A program made the position numbers and the translations under genes. A DNA stretch of 64,000 nucleotides from Rhodobacteraceae bacterium F11138 (lineage in GTDB: Bacteria > Pseudomonadota > Alphaproteobacteria > Rhodobacterales > Rhodobacteraceae), in the NCBI GenBank assembly GCA_016521575.1, contig JAEKDP010000004.1, positions 124,001 through 188,000 on the forward strand, written 5' to 3'. Below are positions 45,273 to 53,713 of the stretch, in pieces; the stretch's first letter is position 1; every line of letters begins with the position of its first letter. The notes under the pieces were generated by a model, which ran no database searches, was not told the origin of the DNA, and saw nothing but the letters and a program-made list of their open reading frames with translations.

Positions 45273-47129
45273 ATGCGTGAACAACCAAAATCCATCCGCG
45301 AATTGCTGGGGTGGCTCTGGCACGATTATCTGCGTCCCCATACCGGGCTCATGGCGCTGGCCATGGTGTTCATGCTGATCGAAGGCAGCATGATCGGGGC
45401 CATCAGCTACATGATGGAACCGATGTTCGACAACGTCTTTGTCAAGGGCAACACCGGTGCGCTGAAGTGGGTCAGCCTGACCTTTCTGGTCATATTCAGT
45501 GTGCGCGGGTTGGCCGGTGTCATCCAGAAAGTGATTCTGGCCCGCATCTCGCAACTGACGGCGGCGCATTTGCGCATCAACCTGCTGGAGCGCCTGATCC
45601 GCCAGGATACGGCGTTTCACCAGATTCACCCACCCGGTTTCCTGATTCAACGCGTGCAGGGCGACGTGGGTGCCGTAAACATGGTCTGGCGCGGCATAAT
45701 TACCGGTGCGGGCAAGGACGCGGTGTCGCTGGTGTTCCTGTTGGGGGTGGCCATCAACATCGACTGGCGCTGGACTCTGGCCATGCTGGTCGGTGTGCCG
45801 CTGATGTTTCTGCCCATCGGCATGGCCCAACGCTATGTGCGCAAGAAAGCCGCGATCGCGCGCGATGTGGCGGCGAATATGTCCACTCGGCTGGACGAGG
45901 TGTTTCATGGCATCATTCCGATCAAGCTGAACAGCCTGGAATCCTATCAGGCCAAACGCTTTTCGGATGCCACGGACACGCTTATCCGCTCTGAAATCCG
46001 TTCGACGTTCGGAACCGCCGCGATCACCGGGATGATCGACCTGATGGCCGGGATCGGGTTCATGGGGGTTTTGCTTTACGGCGGCAGCGAAATCATTTCC
46101 GGCGAAAAGACCGTCGGCCAGTTCATGAGCTTCTTTACCGCCATCGGTCTGGCCTTTGACCCGATGCGCCGGCTGGCCTCGCTCAGCGGGGCCTGGCAGG
46201 CTGCGGCCGCGTCTCTGGAGCGGCTCAAGGAACTGATGGACGCGCCGATCCTGCTGACATCTCCGGAAAACCCAGTGCCCGCGCCGGTCGGTCTGCCCGA
46301 AGTCCGCTTGCAGGACGTATCGCTCAGCTATGGCGATGCGCAGGTTCTGCACGGGCTGAGCCTGACCGCCGAAGCCGGCAAGGTCACCGCATTGGTCGGG
46401 GCATCCGGTGCGGGCAAATCGACGGTCTTCAACTTGCTGACACGGCTGGTCGACCCCAAGTCCGGCAGCGTCACGGTTGGGGGCACGGATGTGCGGGACA
46501 TATCTTTGCAGGATCTGCGCGACCTGTTTTCGGTCGTCAGCCAGGAAGCCCTGCTGTTTGATGAAACCCTGCGCGAAAACATCCTGCTGGGCCGCACCGA
46601 TGTCAGCGACGAAGACCTGGCCCCGGTGCTGAAAGCCGCCCATGTGACGGATTTCCTGTCGCAATTGCCCAGCGGTCTGGACACATTGGTCGGCCCGCGC
46701 GGATCGGCGCTTTCGGGTGGGCAGCGCCAGCGGGTGGTGATTGCGCGCGCGCTGCTCAGGAACACCCCGATCCTGCTGCTGGACGAAGCCACCAGCGCGC
46801 TGGATGCGCAATCCGAAAAGGTTGTGCAGAAAGCCGTGGACCAGCTGGCCGGGGGGCGTACCACGCTGGTGATCGCGCACCGTCTGTCGACCATCGTCAA
46901 CGCCGACAGAATCATCGTGATGGACAGCGGCAAGGTGGTCGATGCCGGCACCCATGAGGAATTGCTGAGCCGGGGCGGCATCTATGCCGATCTCTATCAT
47001 CTGCAATTCAAAAGCGGCATGACCGTGATCGATCCCAAGGGGGCCGCGGCCATACGACCGCAGATGCCGGACCTGTCACGCCCCAAGCCGACCTGGCTGC
47101 GCCGGATCAGCCAACGGTTGTTCGGATAA
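45273..47129 (+). CDS. MsbA-like ABC transporter (fused permease-ATPase), 618 aa
   Basis: Residues 20-320 hold six membrane segments of an exporter-type permease domain (MLIEGSMIGAISYMMEPMFDNVF at the first). The C-terminal half is an ATPase with Walker A GASGAGKSTVFNLL, Q-loop VSQEALLFDETLRENILLG, signature LSGGQRQRVVIARAL, Walker B ILLLDEATSALD and a conserved H-loop IAHRLSTI. It forms a homodimeric exporter for lipids, lipid A or hydrophobic compounds. The upstream neighbour gives no substrate clue. Confidence 0.9.
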   Translation: MREQPKSIRELLGWLWHDYLRPHTGLMALAMVFMLIEGSMIGAISYMMEPMFDNVFVKGNTGALKWVSLTFLVIFSVRGLAGVIQKVILARISQLTAAHLRINLLERLIRQDTAFHQIHPPGFLIQRVQGDVGAVNMVWRGIITGAGKDAVSLVFLLGVAINIDWRWTLAMLVGVPLMFLPIGMAQRYVRKKAAIARDVAANMSTRLDEVFHGIIPIKLNSLESYQAKRFSDATDTLIRSEIRSTFGTAAITGMIDLMAGIGFMGVLLYGGSEIISGEKTVGQFMSFFTAIGLAFDPMRRLASLSGAWQAAAASLERLKELMDAPILLTSPENPVPAPVGLPEVRLQDVSLSYGDAQVLHGLSLTAEAGKVTALVGASGAGKSTVFNLLTRLVDPKSGSVTVGGTDVRDISLQDLRDLFSVVSQEALLFDETLRENILLGRTDVSDEDLAPVLKAAHVTDFLSQLPSGLDTLVGPRGSALSGGQRQRVVIARALLRNTPILLLDEATSALDAQSEKVVQKAVDQLAGGRTTLVIAHRLSTIVNADRIIVMDSGKVVDAGTHEELLSRGGIYADLYHLQFKSGMTVIDPKGAAAIRPQMPDLSRPKPTWLRRISQRLFG

Positions 47130-47150
47130 CGCATTGGCCTTATGGAAAGG

Positions 47151-47166
47151 ACCGGCGAAAGCCGGT
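47151..47166 (+). terminator. Short GNRA-type hairpin after the ABC exporter gene
   Basis: ACCGGC-GAAA-GCCGGT forms a 6-bp stem with a GAAA tetraloop at 47151-47166, between the exporter gene and ygfZ. It lacks a T run. Confidence 0.4.
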
Positions 47167-47218
47167 TCACTGCACCGCGCCATCCATACGACCGCCAAGA
47201 CGATTCAGGAGTTCACAC

Positions 47219-47956
47219 ATGGCCCCGCGCTGCATTCTTCGATTGTCCGGACAGGACGTTCTCAGCTTTTTGCAAGGGCTGGTCACAAACGATATCGCCG
47301 GGCTGACCGACGGGCTGGTCTATGCGGCGCTGCTGACCCCCCAGGGCAAGTATATCGCCGATTTCTTTCTGCTTCAGGACGGGGAAGACGTCTTGTTGGA
47401 TGTGGTCGAACCTCTGGCCGAGGACCTGCACAAGCGGCTGACCATGTACAAGCTGCGCGCCGATGTGACGATTTCTACATCCGAACTGAACCTGCAGCGC
47501 GGCACCGGCCCCGTGCCCGAAGGCGCGTTTCCCGATCCGCGCCATCCTGACATGGGCTGGCGGGCATATACATCCGCCCCCGCATCCGACGACGGCAGCG
47601 ACTGGGACGCAATCCGTGTCGCCCATTGCATTCCGGAAACCGGAATCGAGCTGACATCCGACAGTTTCATTCTGGAAACCGGGTTCGAACGCCTGCACGG
47701 GGTCGATTTTCGCAAGGGATGTTATGTCGGACAGGAAGTCACCGCCCGGATGAAGCACAAGACCGAACTGCGCAAAGGTCTGCGGCGGGTCGAGATCACC
47801 GGCCCGGCCACGCCGCCCGGCACGCCAATCACCGCCAATGGAAAGCCCGCCGGGACGCTGCACACCCGTTCGGGCAACGCCGCGCTGGCCTATCTGCGCT
47901 TTGATCGCGCAACTGGCCCGATGCAGGCCGGCGACGCGGAACTGCGCCTGATCTGA
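47219..47956 (+). CDS. ygfZ: YgfZ/GcvT-family folate-binding protein (Fe-S and tRNA-modification related)
   Basis: This 245-residue protein has the COG0354 layout: DVLSFLQGLVTNDI near the N terminus, LLTPQGKYIADFFL, and the signature KGCYVGQEVTARMKHKTEL with the conserved KGCYxGQE cysteine. YgfZ/IBA57 proteins bind tetrahydrofolate and help maintain certain [4Fe-4S] enzymes such as MiaB. It is convergent with efp across a 102-bp gap containing a strong hairpin. Confidence 0.9.
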   Translation: MAPRCILRLSGQDVLSFLQGLVTNDIAGLTDGLVYAALLTPQGKYIADFFLLQDGEDVLLDVVEPLAEDLHKRLTMYKLRADVTISTSELNLQRGTGPVPEGAFPDPRHPDMGWRAYTSAPASDDGSDWDAIRVAHCIPETGIELTSDSFILETGFERLHGVDFRKGCYVGQEVTARMKHKTELRKGLRRVEITGPATPPGTPITANGKPAGTLHTRSGNAALAYLRFDRATGPMQAGDAELRLI

Positions 47957-48005
47957 GCCCTGTTCGCGCACCCGCCGACGGATCACACAGCCGATCGCCG
48001 ACGCG

Positions 48006-48031
48006 CAGCCCGGGGTCCAGCGCCCGGGCTG
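48006..48031. terminator. Bidirectional terminator between ygfZ and efp
   Basis: CAGCCCGGG at 48006-48014 pairs with CCCGGGCTG at 48023-48031 around an 8-nt loop. TTTT follows 14 bases later at 48046. It lies between convergent genes. Confidence 0.65.
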
Positions 48032-48058
48032 ACAGCAGCCCGGACTTTTGACGCGATG

Positions 48059-48622
48059 TTAGGCGCGTTCGGTGTATTCCATGGTTTCGGTGTTCACGAT
48101 GATCATCTCGTCCTGGCCGACAAAAGGCGGCACCATGACCTTGATCCCATTGTCCAGAACAGCGGGCTTGAACGAATTCGCAGCGGTCTGACCTTTGACC
48201 ACCGGTTCGGTCTCGACCACCTTGCAGGTGACTTTCTGCGGCAGGGATGCGCTGAGGGCTTCAGCTTCGTGAAACTCGACCACCACGGTCATACCGTCCT
48301 GCAGGAAGGGGCGGCGTTCACCCAGGATTTCCGCCGGCACCTCGACCTGCTCATAGGTCTCGGTGTCCATGAACACCAGCATACCGTCGTTTTCATACAG
48401 GAATTGCTGATCTTTCTGTTCAAGCCGCACGCGTTCGACCTTGTCCGCGCTGCGGAACCTTTCGTTAAGTTTCGAGCCATTGCGCAGATTGCGCAGTTCG
48501 ACCTGCGCAAAGGCACCGCCCTTTCCGGGCTTGACGTGATCGACCTTTACCGCAGCCCAAAGGCCGCCATTGTGCTCCAGGATATTCCCGGGACGGATTT
48601 CATTGCCGTTGATCTTGGGCAT
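48059..48622 (-). CDS. efp: Elongation factor P
   Basis: This 187-residue protein has the three-domain EF-P sequence: [17 protein letters not shown], the modification loop [16 protein letters not shown] with the lysine equivalent to E. coli Lys34, [21 protein letters not shown], and the late domain [25 protein letters not shown] relieves ribosome stalling at polyproline. The EpmA/EpmB modification genes are not in the window. It is divergent from a small unknown gene across 217 bp. Confidence 0.96.
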   Translation of the reverse strand: MPKINGNEIRPGNILEHNGGLWAAVKVDHVKPGKGGAFAQVELRNLRNGSKLNERFRSADKVERVRLEQKDQQFLYENDGMLVFMDTETYEQVEVPAEILGERRPFLQDGMTVVVEFHEAEALSASLPQKVTCKVVETEPVVKGQTAANSFKPAVLDNGIKVMVPPFVGQDEMIIVNTETMEYTERA

Positions 48623-48839
48623 GGATATTACCTTAACAAGCGGTTGATAGCTGGATTGACGGTCCTATATATGGCGGGCTGGTGCCTTGCAAGACAACGT
48701 ATCTCGTGCTGCAGGTGCAGAAAGCTATGTAAATTTTGCAAGTGTGCTATGCATATCCGGGGTATCCGAATCGATCTCGATCGGTCATAACGAACGCCAC
48801 GCCGAAAATTGCAAGAGCAAGAATAACAAAGGAAACGAG

Positions 48840-49160
48840 ATGAAAGATTTCGTTGACGGCACTGCCTTTAACAATGAACAAGGCAATCGTGCACGTAAAC
48901 TCTTCGCGGCCGTTGTGTTGGCCGCACTGGATGACGCCATCGCCGATGACAAGAAATACGGCAATGGCCCGGAACAGATCGCGCGGTGGGCACGGTCCCG
49001 CGACGGGCGCGAAGTGCTGTCTTGCGCCGGGATCGATCCGAACGAGCGGGTTGTGAACGGATTGATGGAATTCGTCGGACGCGGTGTACGGACATCGGTG
49101 GCCCTGTCGCGCGAAGAAAGCGAACGGCGCAACGCTGCGCAACAGGCCGAAGCCGCCTGA
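48840..49160 (+). CDS. Small conserved-looking protein of unknown function, 106 aa
   Basis: The start at 48840 follows AAAGGA with good spacing; the longer upstream frame has poor composition. The protein is compact and mostly helical (GNRARKLFAAVVLAALDDAIADDKKYGNGPEQIARWARSRDG split over two helices), with no signal peptide or membrane segment and an alanine/glutamate-rich C terminus. Coding bias matches the neighbours and a strong terminator follows 24 bp after the stop, so it is a real monocistronic gene. It resembles a small family I associate with Rhodobacteraceae, but I cannot name a function. Confidence 0.75.
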   Translation: MKDFVDGTAFNNEQGNRARKLFAAVVLAALDDAIADDKKYGNGPEQIARWARSRDGREVLSCAGIDPNERVVNGLMEFVGRGVRTSVALSREESERRNAAQQAEAA

Positions 49161-49183
49161 TCATTCCTCTGTGGAACCTGAAC

Positions 49184-49225
49184 CAGGACCGCCCGTCGAA
49201 AGACCGGCGGTCCTGTTCGGTTTTT
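49184..49225 (+). terminator. Strong intrinsic terminator of the 106-aa protein gene
   Basis: CAGGACCGCC at 49184-49193 pairs with GGCGGTCCTG at 49206-49215 around a 12-nt loop, followed by TTCGG and TTTTT at 49221-49225. This is the clearest intrinsic terminator in the window. Confidence 0.85.
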
Positions 49226-49269
49226 GGTGATCTGACCGGGCCGGACCGCATCGGGAACGGGAAAGATGA

Positions 49270-49560
49270 AAAGACCGATTTCACCGCGATCATGGCCGCA
49301 GATCACGACGACCGCCTGATTGTGGACGTGACGACCGCGCACGGTCGCATTCAGTTCGAAACGACGCCTGTCATGCTCGGACCTTTTGCGGACGATCAGA
49401 TCGAGCGAGTCCAGTTCCATGATGACGACAACGATATTCGATCGCTCCATGCCCATGCCTTCGGCGAGGGCGGAAGGTGCAATTCCGGACCCGCGCCGGC
49501 ATTCTTTGGATACAGGATGACCGGATCTGCACGCGAAATCGCAGGCGGATATCACATCCG
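49270..49560 (-). pseudogene. Remnant of a MarR-family regulator gene
   Basis: On the minus strand, 49331-49486 encodes GIAPSALAEGMGMERSNIVV followed by an ELDSLDLIVRKRSEHDRRRF segment, which reads as the helix-turn-helix and wing of a MarR protein. The frame continues into VVICGHDRGEIGLF-like sequence resembling the family's C-terminal helix but then loses similarity. Upstream, no N-terminal helices or good start can be found. The remainder of this interval between the terminator at 49225 and the TetR gene shows no other gene. It is most likely a decayed gene fragment. Confidence 0.5.
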
Positions 49561-49614
49561 AGAGATACGTGCAGGGTCAGGCCTGCACCGTCGTCAGAAC
49601 GATGTCATCCACCT

Positions 49615-50301
49615 TCAGACCAGGCTTTGCGCCCCTGCCCCTTGTTTGGCATCGTCACCCTTGCCAAGGTCGTGCAGATTGCCGTTAAGCAGTTGGGGCA
49701 GGATTGTTTTCCAGGCCTCCAACATCGACAGGAAATAGTCAGGGTCGTCTTTCAGAACCGTCTGCACGCCCATCCCGCGCACCAGACAGACGGTCATGTT
49801 CAACGCAACGCGCGTTGGCTGTGGCAATCCGCCGGCCTGTTTCTCGAATTCCGTCCAGATACCATCAAGTGCTGCGTGGAAATCCCGCACCACTGGTATC
49901 ATGCGGTCTCGAAGCTCCGTGTCCATCCGGGCTTCGTTGATGAACTCAAGAGAAATATAGAAGAACCGGCCCGAGAACATCTGCCACAGGAATTCGACGA
50001 AATCGCCCAGGCTTACCTCCTGGCGTGCGACCTTGCTGGCGACCTCGCTGATCTCGCGGGTTCCTTCACGCAGAAGCTCCTCCATAGCGGCGATGATGAT
50101 ATCCGACCGTGTCGGGAAATGATGCAGCAACGCACCACGCGAGACCTGGGCGCGGCGCGAAAATTCCGGTGTCGAGGCGGATTTGTAACCCATGTCGTAG
50201 ATCACATCGAGCGTGGCCTTGATCAGCCTCTCGCGCATCGCGATGCTGCGCGCCTGTGCTGGCCGTTCGCCGCGTTTCGGTCTTGGACTTGTACCCGCCA
50301 T
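49615..50301 (-). CDS. TetR/AcrR-family regulator of the TRAP operon, 228 aa
   Basis: The N-terminal domain holds a TetR helix-turn-helix (RERLIKATLDVIYDMGYKSAS; FSRRAQVSRGALLHHFPTRSD). The rest is an all-helical ligand-binding domain. The gene begins 36 bp after the TRAP large-permease gene on the same strand, so it is probably the last gene of that operon and autoregulatory. The large dyad ahead of the first gene of the operon, at 55697-55720, is the best operator candidate. Confidence 0.87.
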   Translation of the reverse strand: MAGTSPRPKRGERPAQARSIAMRERLIKATLDVIYDMGYKSASTPEFSRRAQVSRGALLHHFPTRSDIIIAAMEELLREGTREISEVASKVARQEVSLGDFVEFLWQMFSGRFFYISLEFINEARMDTELRDRMIPVVRDFHAALDGIWTEFEKQAGGLPQPTRVALNMTVCLVRGMGVQTVLKDDPDYFLSMLEAWKTILPQLLNGNLHDLGKGDDAKQGAGAQSLV

Positions 50302-50337
50302 TACCCTCCTCCTGGAAACCGAAGCGAAACTATGCCG

Positions 50338-51645
50338 TCAATACGCAAGAGACGGAAGCCACAGCGTCAAAATCGGAAAAACGATCAACAGGATCAAGGT
50401 CAGCACATCCATCGCAAAGAACCAGGTGATACCCCGGAAGATTTCGGGCAGCGTCACGCGATTGTTGAGCGCCCCGTTTATCATGTACACGTTCAGCCCG
50501 ATCGGCGGCGTGATCAGCCCGATTTCCAGCAGCTTGATGACGATGATTCCGAACCACACCGGATTGATGCCTGCCTCGTTCACCAGCGGGACCAGAATCG
50601 GCAGGGTAAGAAGCAGCAGACCGATGCTGTCGATCAGCATCCCCAACACAAGATAGATCACCGCCACGGCGAAGAGAATCCACCAGGCCTCTGTGCTGAC
50701 CGAGAGGATCGCATCGGAAAACGCCCGCGGAAAGCCCGACAGCGCCAGAAAGCGTGTGAAAAAGAGCGAACCGATCAGGATGATGAAGATGGAAGCAGTC
50801 GAAACCACGGCCTGCGTGACCGCCTCGAACAGCGCGGCACGGGTCAGCCTGCGCCGCAGGATGGCGATGACAAGTGCGGCGAAAGCCCCCAGCGCGCCGG
50901 CCTCGGTCGGCGAGAAGATACCCGTGAAGATGCCGCCCAGCACGACCAGGATCAGCGTCGGCAAGGGCCAGACGTCGCGGAATGCCGCGCGCCGCTCTTC
51001 GGGGGTGGGGTTGATCTCTACCGTTCCCGCAAGACCCGGATTCATTTTCACCCGAACCACGATCATTGCCATGTAAATCAGTGCCGACAGCAATCCGGGC
51101 AGAAAACCCGCCATGAAAAGCTGCCCCACGGAAACCTGCGCGTAGACACCATAAAGGATCAGCAGCACCGAGGGCGGAATTAGCGAACCCAACGTTCCCG
51201 AGGCGGCGATGGTGCCGGTTGCCAGTCCACGGTCATAACCGTTGTTCAGCATTTCGGGCACGGCCATGCGCGACATCGCCGACGCTGTTGCAACCGAAGA
51301 ACCAGAGGCGGCGGCGAAGAACGCGCAGGCGCCCACGGAGGTGATCGCAAGTCCACCGGGCAATCGGGCCAGATATAGCCTGAGCGCCAGGAAAAGCCCG
51401 CGCGTCATGTCGGTCGACGAGCAGATGAAGCCCATCAGAAGAAACATCGGGGCTGCCGAAAGTTCCCATTGACCCACGTAATCGAACGGTGTGGCCGAGA
51501 TCATGCCCCAGGCAACGTTCATGTTGAACATGACCCCGATCCCCAGGATGGACACCAGGCCAAGGGCCAGTCCGACCGGAACCCGGATCGCGATCAGCGC
51601 GAGCGCGACGGCGATGCCTGCGATCCCGATTTCTAGATTGCTCAT
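50338..51645 (-). CDS. TRAP transporter large permease (DctM)
   Basis: This 435-residue protein has about twelve membrane segments and the DctM pattern: LGLVSILGIGVMFNMN early, GSSVATASAMSRMAVPEMLNNGYDRGLATGTIAASGTLGSLIPPS-type sequence (51.2 kb), and late SIGLLLLTLPILVPLVNEAGINPVWFG. It is the sodium-coupled transport subunit of a binding-protein-dependent secondary importer. It follows the small permease by 34 bp. The substrate is unknown. Confidence 0.92.
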   Translation of the reverse strand: MSNLEIGIAGIAVALALIAIRVPVGLALGLVSILGIGVMFNMNVAWGMISATPFDYVGQWELSAAPMFLLMGFICSSTDMTRGLFLALRLYLARLPGGLAITSVGACAFFAAASGSSVATASAMSRMAVPEMLNNGYDRGLATGTIAASGTLGSLIPPSVLLILYGVYAQVSVGQLFMAGFLPGLLSALIYMAMIVVRVKMNPGLAGTVEINPTPEERRAAFRDVWPLPTLILVVLGGIFTGIFSPTEAGALGAFAALVIAILRRRLTRAALFEAVTQAVVSTASIFIILIGSLFFTRFLALSGFPRAFSDAILSVSTEAWWILFAVAVIYLVLGMLIDSIGLLLLTLPILVPLVNEAGINPVWFGIIVIKLLEIGLITPPIGLNVYMINGALNNRVTLPEIFRGITWFFAMDVLTLILLIVFPILTLWLPSLAY

Positions 51646-51679
51646 TGGATCGCCTCCCGAGGCGCATGAACGGGGCGCA

Positions 51680-52174
51680 TCAAAGCGCCTGCCGCCGAGT
51701 GATGGCGCGCAGCAGGTTTGCCAGCACCGCCAGAAGCGCGCCCGCGAACCCGATCGGCAAAGCCCAGCGAGCCGGCCAGATATAGAACCGGAAATTGCTC
51801 ATGGCTTCCTCTGCGCGCCCGGTCGCGCGAATGGCATCGATCAGCGATTGCCAGAACAGCATCCCGAAGAATATCAGCCCCAGCAGACAGGCAAAGATGT
51901 ACAGCACAAGCTGCATCGTCTTCGGCATCATCTGCGCAAAGAGATCGACGCGGATATTCTCGTTTTTGTATTCGACATAGCCAAGCGCCAGGAAGACCAG
52001 CGCCACCATATAGTAGAACGAAACCCATTCCAGCGTGCCGACGATCTGACCGTTGACGAAATAGCGCACGCCAATGTCGAGCGTGATATGCGCCATCATC
52101 AGAAGCATCACGATACAGGCCGCAGTCGCGGTGCCGATGTTCAGCCAGCGGATGACGCCCAGAAGGAATTGCAT
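51680..52174 (-). CDS. TRAP transporter small permease (DctQ)
   Basis: This 164-residue protein has four membrane segments and DctQ-type features (MMAHITLDIGVRYFVNGQIVGTLEWV; LGYVEYKNENIRVDL). It partners the large permease in the TRAP importer. Its gene lies downstream of the binding-protein gene, separated by a 33-nt hairpin element. Confidence 0.9.
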   Translation of the reverse strand: MQFLLGVIRWLNIGTATAACIVMLLMMAHITLDIGVRYFVNGQIVGTLEWVSFYYMVALVFLALGYVEYKNENIRVDLFAQMMPKTMQLVLYIFACLLGLIFFGMLFWQSLIDAIRATGRAEEAMSNFRFYIWPARWALPIGFAGALLAVLANLLRAITRRQAL

Positions 52175-52201
52175 TTAGGAACCATGCCTTGCTTGAAGTG
52201 T

Positions 52202-52234
52202 CGGACGGGCCTGCAAACGGCGCAGGCCCGTCCG
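52202..52234 (-). terminator. Long perfect hairpin after the TRAP binding-protein gene
   Basis: CGGACGGGCCTGC at 52202-52214 pairs exactly with GCAGGCCCGTCCG at 52222-52234 around a 7-nt loop. It starts 4 nt after the DctP stop codon and lies before dctQ. No T run follows on the minus strand. Confidence 0.7.
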
Positions 52235-52238
52235 CAGA

Positions 52239-53363
52239 TCAGTTCACGCCATAGGTCGATGCGTCGATCTTGCTGAAGATCTCCTGCATGGCAAGTGCGG
52301 TCAAGGCGTCTTCGTCGGTGGTGTCGACATCGGCCAACAGATCCGCCCATTTCTGCATCGTCGCTTCGAAATCGCTGATCAGCGCCTCGGGCTCGGCCAC
52401 TCCGAAATCGGTGCCGGCCTTTTCAGCGGCAACCGCCGATGTGCGGTCACGGAACTCGGCCACATGGTCGGCCAGATCCTGTTCCGGTTCGTAGACATTG
52501 CCGCCCGCTTCGCGCGACGCCTGAAGCCCGGCCTCGACCTTTTCGTTATAGGCAATCACCATGCGCGCCATCGACCGCGCCGACGCCTTCATCAGCACTT
52601 CGCGTTGCTCTGCGGACAGACCGGCCCAGAAATCAGGGTTGTACCCCCATTGCGGCCCGGACCAGTACATGCCGGTCGAAAGAAGTGTCGTGTGCTCGGC
52701 CACTTCGAGAAGCGAACGGTCCACGAGGTCGCTGGCGGCGTTGGTGGCGCAATCGAGTGTTCCGCGCTCAAGGCCGGTGTACATTTCGCTGGACGGCACG
52801 TTGACGGGGATGCCGCCTGCCTCTTCGACCCAAACCGATACCGCCGACCCCGCAGTGCGGATACGCTTGCCTTTCATCTCGTCAAGCGTGCGCACCGGGC
52901 TGGAACACATCAGCACATAGGATGGTGTCGCATAGGCCCCAAGATAGACCAGCCCCTTGTCCTGCCACTCTTGCAACTGAACGGCGTTGTTCATCGAAAA
53001 ATCGGTGACGGCGAAAATCGCGGCAACCGGATCGGAATAGGCAAAACCCAGTTCCTGCACGGCATTGGAAACAGGCAGATCCGATGGTGTGTAGATCGCC
53101 GCGTGATGCGCGACCTGAACGACGTTGTCCTGGATCCCCTGCAGCGAGGCGCGCGGCGCCAGCAGAACGGTGCCCGTGTATACCTCGGGCTGCAGATCGC
53201 CGTCGGACAGCTCCTCGACCAGTTCGGCCCAGCGAATATAACCTTCGCCCGACATCGGCACGGCACCATCATAGAAACTGTTGGCGATAAAGGTGGTTTG
53301 CGCGGATGCGGCGCCGGTCATCATCAGACCGGCAAGTGCGGTATAGGACAGCAGTTTTTTCAT
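52239..53363 (-). CDS. TRAP transporter periplasmic binding protein (DctP family), 374 aa
   Basis: A signal peptide (MKKLLSYTALAGLMMTGAASA) is followed by a DctP-type body: EGYIRWAELVEELSDGDLQPEVYTG-like start, LGAYATPSYVLMCSSPVRTLDEMKGKRIRTAG and the signature IPVNVPSSEMYTGLERGTLDC. The conserved arginine in KGKRIR usually binds a carboxylate. With an amidase and an amidohydrolase in the same operon the ligand may be an amide or N-acyl/carbamoyl acid; this is inference. It lies 71 bp downstream of the HAD remnant. Confidence 0.9.
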   Translation of the reverse strand: MKKLLSYTALAGLMMTGAASAQTTFIANSFYDGAVPMSGEGYIRWAELVEELSDGDLQPEVYTGTVLLAPRASLQGIQDNVVQVAHHAAIYTPSDLPVSNAVQELGFAYSDPVAAIFAVTDFSMNNAVQLQEWQDKGLVYLGAYATPSYVLMCSSPVRTLDEMKGKRIRTAGSAVSVWVEEAGGIPVNVPSSEMYTGLERGTLDCATNAASDLVDRSLLEVAEHTTLLSTGMYWSGPQWGYNPDFWAGLSAEQREVLMKASARSMARMVIAYNEKVEAGLQASREAGGNVYEPEQDLADHVAEFRDRTSAVAAEKAGTDFGVAEPEALISDFEATMQKWADLLADVDTTDEDALTALAMQEIFSKIDASTYGVN

Positions 53364-53434
53364 GATTTTTTCCCGTTGGTTGAAGGTGTGGACCGTCCGC
53401 TCTTTTATGATTGTCGCGGCGGCATTGCGGATGG

Positions 53435-53713
53435 TCAGATAGTCCCGCGCTTGTGTGCCCCTGTCATTTCACTGAGAGCATTGAACCGAAAGATTGTCCT
53501 GGCCAGCTTTCCGGGGTCCATCGTGACCCCGAAAGCCGTATTCTGGTGACGTCGGCAGATCCAGTCAGTGGTGATGTTGTTGACCCGCGCCTGCGCATGG
53601 TCGTGGAACATGCTTTCGGCTGTATATGTCAACGCGGTCATCATACCCCTATGCCAGACCGGCATTCCGCAGACATCGAAGCTGAGCGCCTTGTATCGCC
53701 CGAGCGCGGCCAT
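53435..53713 (-). pseudogene. N-terminal remnant of a HAD-family (haloacid dehalogenase-type) gene
   Basis: The frame starts with MAALGRYKALSFDVCG at 53713, and its first 25 or so residues match the N terminus of type II haloacid dehalogenases, including the nucleophile aspartate of motif I (FDVYGT in intact members; here FDVCGM). The similarity then stops and the remaining sequence is unrelated. The ATG overlaps the amidohydrolase stop as TAATG, so this was a translationally coupled gene. The rest of the gene (about 190 residues) is missing. Confidence 0.5.

Noticed and set aside
44103-47006. A 967-codon open frame on the minus strand
   Set aside because: It is antisense to the aminotransferase and ABC exporter genes, both of which have full motif sets; its own translation is low-complexity and histidine/glutamine/arginine-rich.
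49477-51183. A 568-codon plus-strand frame across the TetR and TRAP permease genes
   Set aside because: The minus-strand genes are well supported; this frame encodes basic, repetitive sequence without domains.
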